The notes under the pieces: generated by a model | What the model saw: the letters and a program-made list of their open reading frames with translations, nothing else | Told to the model about the DNA's origin: nothing | Databases searched by the model: none | Origin: Bacteroidota bacterium | GTDB taxonomy: Bacteria; Bacteroidota; Bacteroidia; B-17B0; Aurantibacillaceae | Length of the DNA: 7,339 bases | Direction of reading: 5' to 3' | Assembly (NCBI GenBank): GCA_947449125.1 | Contig: CANFQR010000062.1 | Coordinates: 1-7,339, forward strand | Position numbers and translations under genes: made by a program | Shown: one piece after another, positions 1 to 5,698 of the stretch | How positions within the stretch are numbered: the first letter of the stretch is position 1 | Layout: each line of letters opens with the position of its first letter

Positions 1-269
1 AAAAAATCAAAATAAATAGATTTTTCTTGACTTACCAAGGTATAAACTCCTTTATCAAGTTCTTTTTTGCCTTTAAACTGAACTAAACCGTTTTTTATTT
101 TCTTGCAAGTATCTGCAATATATTGTTGATCAAACGTGTATTTTACCAAATACATCATGGTATCTTTACACCCCTTAAAATTTAGTTTAATGTCGTAACC
201 TGCTGACTGTGCTCTTAAAGCAACAGAAAAAATAAAAACTGAACTGAATACTAAAATTATTTTTTTCAT
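1..269 (-). CDS. Exported DUF4369-type protein, N-terminal part, tandem paralogue (cut by window edge)
   Basis: Reading leftward from ATG at 269-267, the frame stays open to the edge, giving 89 residues and an incomplete codon. Residues 1-20 form a signal peptide with cleavage expected after ALRA, before Q21. The mature N-terminus matches the neighbouring gene at 297-1832: aligned by hand from YDIKLN (residue 25), about 40 of 66 columns are identical, including IKNG, VQFKG and ELDKGVY. It is therefore a tandem duplicate. The region corresponds to the DUF4369 beta-rich domain that precedes thioredoxin-fold domains in many Bacteroidota envelope proteins. Cysteines 34 and 55 have counterparts in the neighbour. 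The start lies 27 bp after the neighbour's stop with no clear promoter between, so co-transcription is likely. Whether this copy also ends in a CxxC thioredoxin domain cannot be seen. Function is inferred from the paralogue only. Confidence 0.85.
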   Translation of the reverse strand, partial: MKKIILVFSSVFIFSVALRAQSAGYDIKLNFKGCKDTMMYLVKYTFDQQYIADTCKKIKNGLVQFKGKKELDKGVYTLVSQEKSIYFDF

Positions 270-296
270 AATATCTATTTTATTTTTTTATGTTTT

Positions 297-1832
297 TTAG
301 CCTTTTTTTCTATCAACCTCTTCCATTACATTTAAAACCTCCACTACCTGATCGGCTGATAATTTTTTCGCCTTTATTCGTTTATCTTTATCTAAGATAT
401 AAATAACTGGTGTTGCAAAAATATCAAATTTATCTCTGATATTATTAAACGGAATAGCTTCATAAACATTTATAAAGTCTAATTTATTATCTGCAATAAA
501 TTTACACCACTTGTTATACAGTTCGGGCTTGGTTTGAACGGCAAACACGTTAAAATCTACCTTACCTTTTAATGTTTTTAAGCTCTCATTTAATTTAGGC
601 ACCTCTGTTTCGCAGTGACCACAGTCTGCCGCCCAAAATACAAGAATAGTATATTTCGCGTTAACCTGATATAAGTTTTTATAAAAAGGCGTTATCTTAT
701 CAAGATTCTTGTTGTACAAATCACTAATGCTTGCTGATGTTTTAGCTGTATCAAAACCTAATTTTCTTATAGCTTTTCCGCCAATAGTATCAAACATAGA
801 TATATCAGGCACCTTAGAACCAGTCAATAAATTGCGCATAATATCAACCTTTTGTTTAATTTTTAAAACGGTTTCTTCGCTATAAACATCCTTTGCCTTG
901 CCATTTATTATGTATTTATCACAAATATGAACAAATGCTTTTTCAAACGTTAAAGTATTTCCTTTATTATCAAAAGCCATGGTTTTATTGTTTTCAAATT
1001 TATACGTCAGGTAACCAACCATCGCGTTATAAACGGCACTACCTTCTTTGCAATTAGCAAAAAAAGAATCTACAGCTTTAATTATTGTATCCGGGTTTTG
1101 AAGTACTACAGATTCAAAATATTTTTTAGCGCGGTCTCCAAAAAAAGGTGTGTTTATTATTCTGTCGTCATTTAAATTAATTCCATCAAAATAATGCGAT
1201 TTGTAATAATAATATTGGTAAACACTATCTGGCCTGCCGTTTTTGGCTTTTGGAATGTTATCTGGGTATTTTTCTTTGGTTAAATTTAAAAAATCGCAAA
1301 TAAAACTACCTTTGTTTTTTGTAATAAAATCTGTTTCAAATTTTACAGTTTTGTCATTAAATAACTTTTGTTTTTCAGTTAAAAATGCTAAACTGTCTTT
1401 ACGTCCTTTTGAAGCGTCGATGATTTTTGAAAACTCTTGACTCTTAATTGTCATAAATTTAACATACGAAAAAGCAAGATTATTTTCTTTACTTCCGTCA
1501 GCTTTTAAGGTATTAATAATGTTTAAAAGATCTGCATTAACTGTAAATTTTTGACCTTCGTTAATAAACAACTGAAAATAAACAGATGATTTATTTTGAC
1601 CAACAATAGCATAAACGCCTTTATCTAATTCCGGATTTCCTTTAAATTGAACTTTACCATTTTTAATTCTTAAACAACTGTCAACAAGATACTGAGATGT
1701 AAAGTAGTACCTAACTAAATAAAAGGTAGTATCATTACAGTTTTTTAAATTAAGTTTAACATCATAGGCATTTTGGGCATTTGAAAAATGAAAAGTAAGA
1801 AGTGATAATAATGCTATTAAAAGTTTTTTCAT
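297..1832 (-). CDS. Exported thioredoxin-fold protein (DUF4369 - helical middle region - TlpA-like)
   Basis: The product has 511 residues. A signal peptide covers 1-19 (cleavage ...FSNA|Q), so it acts outside the cytoplasm. Residues about 22-115 look like a DUF4369 domain. About 120-340 is a mostly helical region like the DUF5106-type middle domain of related proteins. About 340-505 is a TlpA/AhpC-like thioredoxin fold: beta strand YTILVFWAADCGHC with the redox pair C404/C407, and ATPVIYIL with the cis-proline at P475. The family is usually annotated as thiol-disulfide oxidoreductase or redoxin-domain protein; the physiological substrate is unknown. The intact CxxC and cis-Pro suggest redox activity. 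C32 and C53 in the N-terminal domain are also present in the downstream paralogue. The gene starts at ATG 1832, 15 bp after the stop of the predicted peptidase, and is followed 27 bp later by its own paralogue, so the three look like one transcription unit. Confidence 0.93.
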   Translation of the reverse strand: MKKLLIALLSLLTFHFSNAQNAYDVKLNLKNCNDTTFYLVRYYFTSQYLVDSCLRIKNGKVQFKGNPELDKGVYAIVGQNKSSVYFQLFINEGQKFTVNADLLNIINTLKADGSKENNLAFSYVKFMTIKSQEFSKIIDASKGRKDSLAFLTEKQKLFNDKTVKFETDFITKNKGSFICDFLNLTKEKYPDNIPKAKNGRPDSVYQYYYYKSHYFDGINLNDDRIINTPFFGDRAKKYFESVVLQNPDTIIKAVDSFFANCKEGSAVYNAMVGYLTYKFENNKTMAFDNKGNTLTFEKAFVHICDKYIINGKAKDVYSEETVLKIKQKVDIMRNLLTGSKVPDISMFDTIGGKAIRKLGFDTAKTSASISDLYNKNLDKITPFYKNLYQVNAKYTILVFWAADCGHCETEVPKLNESLKTLKGKVDFNVFAVQTKPELYNKWCKFIADNKLDFINVYEAIPFNNIRDKFDIFATPVIYILDKDKRIKAKKLSADQVVEVLNVMEEVDRKKG

Positions 1833-1847
1833 GCCAAAACGTTTAGT

Positions 1848-2888
1848 TTAATTCTCAAATTTAACAATTGTTTTACCCTGCCTCAAATCTCGTACCAAAT
1901 TTCTGATATTAGAATTATAAAATTTGTTAAATACAACTTCAAAACTGTCTTGCATACTATCATACTGCAGAAAATCAATAAAATAAGCATTTTTAAATTT
2001 TAAAATATCTGATTTTTTAGAATCAAAAACGGCTCTGTTTTTTAAAGGTAAATATTGAATACTATCTACAATCTCTTGTAAAACTTTTAGCTTTTGAAAT
2101 TTCCTATCTTTTTTACCAACTGTGTTTTTATAACAGTTATTCAACATGCTTGTTTTTCTGATTATATAATTGGTGTAAATTTTATTATCTGAATAGCTAT
2201 TTAAATACAGGTTTAAGGCAAAAGTATCATTTTTCAAAAACTGTATAGTTGCTTTATGGGCAATAAAACTGGCTATATTTTCGTTAAAATCAACTGCGTT
2301 TTTAGCGTAAAAAGTTGCATGAAATAATTCGTGAAATAACAAGTTACATAAACTGCCTTTTTGTCTATTAAGCGCCGAACTCATTAATGGGTCGCTAAAC
2401 CAACCTAAAGTACTCCAGGCTGAAACACTTCTTAAATCAACATCGTATCCTAAAGATGTTAAATAATTAAATTCTTTTATTGCCAAAGATTTGTCAAAAA
2501 AACCTTTATAACTTACCTTTCCAACAATAGGGAATTTCCACTCATATGCTTTTATTACAAATGGTTCGCTAGCTGTTATTACCCATAAAACAGTTGAGTT
2601 TTTTTGATTATAAATTTGAGTGAAATTATTAGTTGGCAGATAGTCTAAACTATCAATTGAAAAGGATTTAATTTTTTCAACCAACAATAAATTATTTTTT
2701 TGAAGTGTACCTAATTTTACAGAAGCTTTATAATTTTCAATAGATTGAGTATTGTTCCATACAAACAACTGACCTTTGATTTGATAGCTTAAATAAATAG
2801 TCGTTTTATAATTTATTGCACAAAATATTGATACAACAAAAAATATATAACCAAAAAACAACCTTATCCACCTAATTATTAAAATCAT
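1848..2888 (-). CDS. Membrane-anchored predicted zinc aminopeptidase (COG4324 / PF10023 type)
   Basis: From ATG 2888 the product has 346 residues. Residues about 5-25 are a hydrophobic segment (signal anchor or uncleaved signal), so the rest should face the periplasm. It is followed by YLSYQIKGQL, the conserved opening of COG4324 proteins. The family core is present: RSVSAWSTLGWFSDPL (153-168), then HELFH, whose H186 and H190 are the likely zinc ligands with catalytic E187, then FNENIASF with E203 as the likely third ligand, 13 residues after H190. Family members are called predicted aminopeptidases from this motif; I know of no defined substrate. A frame extension of 9 codons to TTG 2915 exists, but I prefer the ATG because TTG is a rare start and the extension runs through the promoter-like element of the divergent gene. 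The gene heads the cluster with the two thioredoxin-fold genes, suggesting an envelope processing or quality-control role (inference). Confidence 0.87.
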   Translation of the reverse strand: MILIIRWIRLFFGYIFFVVSIFCAINYKTTIYLSYQIKGQLFVWNNTQSIENYKASVKLGTLQKNNLLLVEKIKSFSIDSLDYLPTNNFTQIYNQKNSTVLWVITASEPFVIKAYEWKFPIVGKVSYKGFFDKSLAIKEFNYLTSLGYDVDLRSVSAWSTLGWFSDPLMSSALNRQKGSLCNLLFHELFHATFYAKNAVDFNENIASFIAHKATIQFLKNDTFALNLYLNSYSDNKIYTNYIIRKTSMLNNCYKNTVGKKDRKFQKLKVLQEIVDSIQYLPLKNRAVFDSKKSDILKFKNAYFIDFLQYDSMQDSFEVVFNKFYNSNIRNLVRDLRQGKTIVKFEN

Positions 2889-2901
2889 TGCATCATATTT
2901 G

Positions 2902-2909
2902 TATCTTTG
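2902..2909 (+). promoter_or_regulatory. Bacteroidota -7 promoter-like element TATCTTTG
   Basis: TATCTTTG fits the Bacteroidota -7 consensus TAnnTTTG completely. It lies 24 bp before the GTG at 2934 of the plus-strand gene, so transcription would start near 2915. No convincing -33 TTTG lies at the usual spacing; the nearest upstream TTG (2888-2890) is only 11 bp away. The element sits in the short divergent region and argues against the TTG at 2907 as translation start, since that codon would be inside the promoter. Confidence 0.45.
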
Positions 2910-2933
2910 AACCAAAAGCTCATTATAAATTTA

Positions 2934-3863
2934 GTGTATAAATATTTCATATTCAGTTTTTTCATTTTGAACAATTTATTTGCTAATTGCCAAACAGATG
3001 ATTCAATATTTAATAAGTTTAAAATTGCCGAACGACAATTAATAAAAATTGAAAAAGGATTTAATAGCCGAAAAGAAATTGATAGAATTGAAGCTAATAA
3101 AAAGTTTATTGCCGCCTGGGATTTAATTGTGTCCAATAAAAACATTTTAAATTATTCATTTGATAGTTTAAATGGCGTTTCCATTTTAAGTCCAAAAAAC
3201 AATAAGTTTAAATTAATTACATGGAATTTAAATAAAGATGATGGTACACATACTTTTTTTGGTTACCTGTTAATTAACAACAGTAAACGTATTAAAAAAG
3301 GGTTTTTTAAACACGAAACTGTTGAAGCCTACGAACATTTTAAATTATTAGACAAATCCTGGCAAATAAAAAATCCTGAAACATACATAGGAACAAGCGA
3401 TAAATGGTTTGGAATGCTGTACACACAGTTGATTGAGTGCGATGATTTTTTTACATTAATTGGTTGGGATGGAAATGATAAATTAACTCAGCGAAAATTT
3501 ATTGATGTGTTATACTTTAAACCAAATGGTGAAGCTGTTTTTGGAAAAGATGTATTTAAGTTTCCTCGCAAAAATCCACGTCGCTTAATGTTTGAATATA
3601 GCAGCGATGTTACCATGAGTTTAAAATTTAACGAAAAGAAAAATCAAATTGTTTACAGTCATTTAGCTCCAAGGGAAGAAGGCACCGTTTTAGAAGGTCA
3701 ATTTCAATACTATGGGCCTGATGGTAGTTTTGATGCCCTTGAATTAAGAAAAGATAAGTGGGTAACTTTAGAAGACATTGATGCCCGAAATGAAAAAAAT
3801 AAAAACGATCGCGCCGAAAAGCCTGACCCCGAAAAACAAAAACCAATTTTTGAACCAAAATAA
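2934..3863 (+). CDS. Exported conserved Bacteroidota protein of unknown function
   Basis: From GTG 2934 the product has 309 residues; TTG 2907 would add nine. No in-frame ATG exists near the 5' end back to the stop at 2880. GTG gives a compact signal peptide (MYKY, hydrophobic 5-16, cleavage near FA-NC-Q) and leaves the TATCTTTG element untranslated. The mature protein has no named domain that I can recognise. It resembles Bacteroidota hypothetical proteins with WFGMLY, then LIGWDGNDKLTQRKFIDVL about 20 residues later, then FEYSSDVTMSLKF and a closing PDGSFDALELRKDKWV segment. The pattern of aromatic beta strands suggests an extracytoplasmic beta-rich fold. The last 25 or so residues are charged and proline-rich (DARNEKNKNDRAEKPDPEKQ) and probably disordered. 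It is divergent from the peptidase cluster and separated from the downstream reductase by 168 bp. No enzymatic function can be assigned; it could be a structural or accessory envelope protein. Confidence 0.8.
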   Translation: MYKYFIFSFFILNNLFANCQTDDSIFNKFKIAERQLIKIEKGFNSRKEIDRIEANKKFIAAWDLIVSNKNILNYSFDSLNGVSILSPKNNKFKLITWNLNKDDGTHTFFGYLLINNSKRIKKGFFKHETVEAYEHFKLLDKSWQIKNPETYIGTSDKWFGMLYTQLIECDDFFTLIGWDGNDKLTQRKFIDVLYFKPNGEAVFGKDVFKFPRKNPRRLMFEYSSDVTMSLKFNEKKNQIVYSHLAPREEGTVLEGQFQYYGPDGSFDALELRKDKWVTLEDIDARNEKNKNDRAEKPDPEKQKPIFEPK

Positions 3864-3969
3864 TAATCCTAGGGCGATAAAATTTTAACATTATAGTTTA
3901 CACCACCTTCAATCATTCAATTAAAAAAATTGTGATATTGTTCAGTATCATTGTATGAGAATAAACATC

Positions 3970-3990
3970 AATAAAACATATTGTTTTATT
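3970..3990. repeat. Perfect 9-bp inverted repeat, 3-nt loop (operator or weak terminator)
   Basis: Arms AATAAAACA (3970-3978) and TGTTTTATT (3982-3990) are exact reverse complements around TAT. A second short dyad, ATTTTA/TAAAAT around TTA, follows at 3988-4002. The first lies 107 bp after the stop of the unknown gene and 42 bp before the reductase start, overlapping the TTG (3981-3983) that could be a -33 element. It could be an operator for the reductase or, given the T-rich sequence after it, a weak terminator. All arms are AT-rich, so chance is a real alternative. Confidence 0.35.
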
Positions 3991-4015
3991 TTATTATAAA
4001 ATTACAATACCTTTA
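3981..4015 (+). promoter_or_regulatory. Candidate Bacteroidota promoter for the aldo/keto reductase gene
   Basis: TACCTTTA at 4008-4015 matches TAnnTTTG except at the last base. TTG at 3981-3983 could serve as the -33 element with a 24-bp spacer, slightly longer than the usual range. Transcription would start near 4021, leaving a leader of about 10 bases before ATG 4032. The AT-rich background makes such matches common, so confidence is moderate. Confidence 0.4.
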
Positions 4016-4031
4016 GATTTTAAATTTAATT

Positions 4032-5018
4032 ATGGAGTATAGAAGATTAGGAAAATCGGGATTACAGGTTAGTTTACTATCATTTGGAAGCTGGGTTACT
4101 TTTGGTAAACAAATAGATAATTCCACCGCCGACGAATTAATGAGTATTGCTTATGATAGCGGCGTTAATTTTTTTGATAATGCTGAAATTTATGCGCGTG
4201 GAAAATCTGAGGAGGTGATGGGTTCGATACTACAGAAAAAAAATTGGTCGCGAAGTTCATATTGCTTATCAAGCAAGGTTTTTTTTGGGTATGAAGAAGG
4301 AAAACCTAATCAAACTGGCTTGTCGCGCAAACACATTATTGAAGGTTGTCATGCGGCATTAATGCGATTAAAAGTAGATTACATTGATTTATTTTTTTGT
4401 CATCGGCCAGATAAAAACACACCAATTGAAGAAACCGTTTGGGCTATGAACACCTTGATTCAACAAGGTAAAATATTATATTGGGGCACTAGCGAATGGG
4501 CTAATGATGAAATAATGGCCGCTTATGTTTTTGCAGAAAAAAATCGACTAATCGGGCCAAGCATGGAGCAACCGCAATACAATATGTTTGAACGTACAAA
4601 ACTAGAAAAAGATTATTTATTATTGTTCAAAGATTTTGGTTTAGGTACAACTATCTGGAGCCCTCTGGCAAGTGGTTTATTAACTGGAAAATATAACAAT
4701 TCAACACCAACCGACAATAGGTTGCACATTGAGGGCATGGATTGGTTAAAAGAAAGAACTCTTGGAGACGCAACACGTATTGAAAAAACAAAACAGCTTG
4801 ATCTTCTTGCTAAAGAAATAGGAACAAGTTTGCCAAAACTTGGTGTGGCCTGGTGTGCAAAAAATACTAATGTAAGCACGGTAATTCTTGGAGCAAGTAA
4901 AACAGAACAATTAAAAGAAACCATAACATCGTTGGATGTACTTCCTTTACTTACAGGCGAGATAATTGAAAAAATTGAAACTATTTTGCAAAACAAACCT
5001 GTTCAACCATTATTCTAA
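4032..5018 (+). CDS. Aldo/keto reductase, Kv-beta-like (AKR6/AKR14-type) oxidoreductase
   Basis: The product is a 328-residue soluble (beta/alpha)8 NAD(P)H-dependent carbonyl reductase with no signal peptide, so cytosolic. The start MEYRRLGKSGLQVS is typical of the family. The catalytic tetrad is complete: D49, Y54, K82 and H124 (in FFCHRPD). Further markers are YWGTSEW (150-156), QPQYNMFER (180-188), WSPLASGLLTGKY (209-221) and the cofactor-binding GASKTEQLKET (287-297), where S289, Q293 and E296 correspond to the residues that contact the NADPH adenosine in Kv-beta. The closing IIEKIETILQNKP also resembles potassium-channel beta subunits. The family reduces aldehydes and ketones; the true substrate cannot be read from the sequence. 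No potassium channel gene is in the window. It stands alone on its strand and converges on msrB with 27 bp between stops. Confidence 0.93.
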   Translation: MEYRRLGKSGLQVSLLSFGSWVTFGKQIDNSTADELMSIAYDSGVNFFDNAEIYARGKSEEVMGSILQKKNWSRSSYCLSSKVFFGYEEGKPNQTGLSRKHIIEGCHAALMRLKVDYIDLFFCHRPDKNTPIEETVWAMNTLIQQGKILYWGTSEWANDEIMAAYVFAEKNRLIGPSMEQPQYNMFERTKLEKDYLLLFKDFGLGTTIWSPLASGLLTGKYNNSTPTDNRLHIEGMDWLKERTLGDATRIEKTKQLDLLAKEIGTSLPKLGVAWCAKNTNVSTVILGASKTEQLKETITSLDVLPLLTGEIIEKIETILQNKPVQPLF

Positions 5019-5045
5019 TTGATTTTAGTTTGTTATAATTTTTGA

Positions 5046-5570
5046 TTATTTAGAATCATTACTTTTTGATGCCTTAAACCCAAGGCTTAAACTATTAACA
5101 CAATAGCGCAATCCACTTTGTGTTGGACCATCATCAAATACATGCCCTAAATGTCCGCCACAATTAGCACAAACTATTTCTGTTCTTATCATGCCATGAG
5201 AAAAATCTTTCACTTTTAATATTCTGTCTCCACCACCTAATTCGCCATCAAAACTCGGCCATCCACAATGACTGTCAAATTTTTGTTCATTCGAAAACAA
5301 TTCAGTTCCGCAACCAGCGCAGGTGTAAAAACCTACTTCTGTATGTTGATTAAATTCTCCTGTCCCTGGTCGCTCTGTGCCCTTTTCTCGTAAAATATAA
5401 AATTGTTCGGGTGTTAAAATTTGTTTCCATTCTTTTTCAGTTTTCTTATAGTTTGTTTCCATACTTTTTTTGGGATGAAGTGTTTTGTTTTGAATTGTAT
5501 TATTTGATGGTTGGCATGACACACAGCCAAATAAAATTGAGAAAAAATGTAATAACAAAAATTTATTCAT
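5046..5570 (-). CDS. msrB: Peptide-methionine (R)-S-oxide reductase, probable lipoprotein
   Basis: The product (174 residues) reduces the R epimer of methionine sulfoxide in oxidised proteins. The MsrB domain spans about 44-168. Zinc-binding pairs are C84/C87 (CAGC) and C134/C137 (CANC). The catalytic cysteine is C157 in RYCVNS. C102 in HCGWPSF sits about 55 residues before it, where many MsrBs keep the resolving cysteine. GGHLGHVFDDGP (138-149) is conserved. Residues 1-19 are a signal sequence with cysteines at 16 (LFGC) and 19 (CVSC), either of which could be lipidated, placing the enzyme in the envelope. A spacer of about 20 residues follows. An internal ATG at 5462 (M37, METNYKK) would give a cytosolic form of normal MsrB length. 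No fused MsrA domain is present. It is alone on its strand, upstream of the reductase's tail end, with a PerR-like sequence 30 bp upstream of its start. Confidence 0.95.
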   Translation of the reverse strand: MNKFLLLHFFSILFGCVSCQPSNNTIQNKTLHPKKSMETNYKKTEKEWKQILTPEQFYILREKGTERPGTGEFNQHTEVGFYTCAGCGTELFSNEQKFDSHCGWPSFDGELGGGDRILKVKDFSHGMIRTEIVCANCGGHLGHVFDDGPTQSGLRYCVNSLSLGFKASKSNDSK

Positions 5571-5593
5571 GAATTTAATTCAGATTTTTTATG

Positions 5594-5615
5594 TGATAAT
5601 TTATTATCATTATAA
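5594..5615. promoter_or_regulatory. PerR/Fur-like operator candidate upstream of msrB
   Basis: TTATTATCATTATAA at 5601-5615 matches the PerR box TTATAATnATTATAA at 13 of 14 defined positions. An overlapping palindrome, TGATAAT-TT-ATTATCA, occupies 5594-5609. The block ends 23-30 bp before the msrB ATG (5570), where a repressor could control transcription. PerR is the peroxide-sensing member of the Fur family and methionine sulfoxide reductase is a sensible target. The match is by eye in very AT-rich DNA and no regulator gene is in the window. Confidence 0.33.
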
Positions 5616-5640
5616 ATTAAAATAATAACTTAATCTATTT

Positions 5641-5690
5641 AAAAACAAACCGAATTAATAAATGTTTTAAGATTTAATTTTTAATTCGTT
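5641..5690 (-). terminator. Probable intrinsic terminator of the OmpA-MFS unit
   Basis: Just after the transporter stop (5699), the minus-strand RNA can form a stem from AACGAATTAA (5690-5681) and TTAATTCG(G)TT (5658-5648, one G bulged). An inner TAAAT/ATTTA pairing lies at 5676-5672 and 5663-5659. A T-rich run, TTTGTTTTT, follows at 5649-5641, its first two bases also closing the stem. The order stop - stem - T-tract is that of an intrinsic terminator. The stem is AT-rich and stability was not calculated. Confidence 0.5.
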
Positions 5691-5698
5691 GAGGCTTA

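Noticed and set aside
1243..1440. Open frame of 65 codons on the plus strand
   Set aside because: It lies entirely antisense to the thioredoxin-fold gene, has no recognisable domain and no upstream promoter; a shadow frame.
2926..2933. TAAATTTA as a minus-strand -7 element for the peptidase unit
   Set aside because: It is a palindromic AT-rich octamer with an imperfect consensus match and no -33 element at suitable spacing.
2885..3145. Minus-strand open frame of 86 codons across the divergent region
   Set aside because: It overlaps both the peptidase start and the exported unknown gene in another frame, with no protein-like features.
3628..3891. Minus-strand open frame of 87 codons
   Set aside because: It is antisense to the end of the exported unknown gene, whose reading frame shows the conserved family pattern.
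3918..3932. Small hairpin CAATT/AATTG after the exported unknown gene
   Set aside because: Five AT-rich base pairs without a T-tract are too weak to call a terminator.
4613..4996. Minus-strand open frame of 127 codons
   Set aside because: It is antisense to the aldo/keto reductase; its length reflects codon composition of the real gene.
4992..5034. AACAAAC/GTTTGTT inverted repeat at the convergent gene ends
   Set aside because: Only 7 bp with a 29-nt loop, partly inside the reductase coding region; not enough for a bidirectional terminator.
5571..5698. Possible small RNA or tRNA in the gap upstream of msrB
   Set aside because: No cloverleaf or GC-rich conserved stem; the gap is explained by the terminator-like hairpin and the PerR-like site. 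No clear TAnnTTTG promoter was found on the minus strand here.
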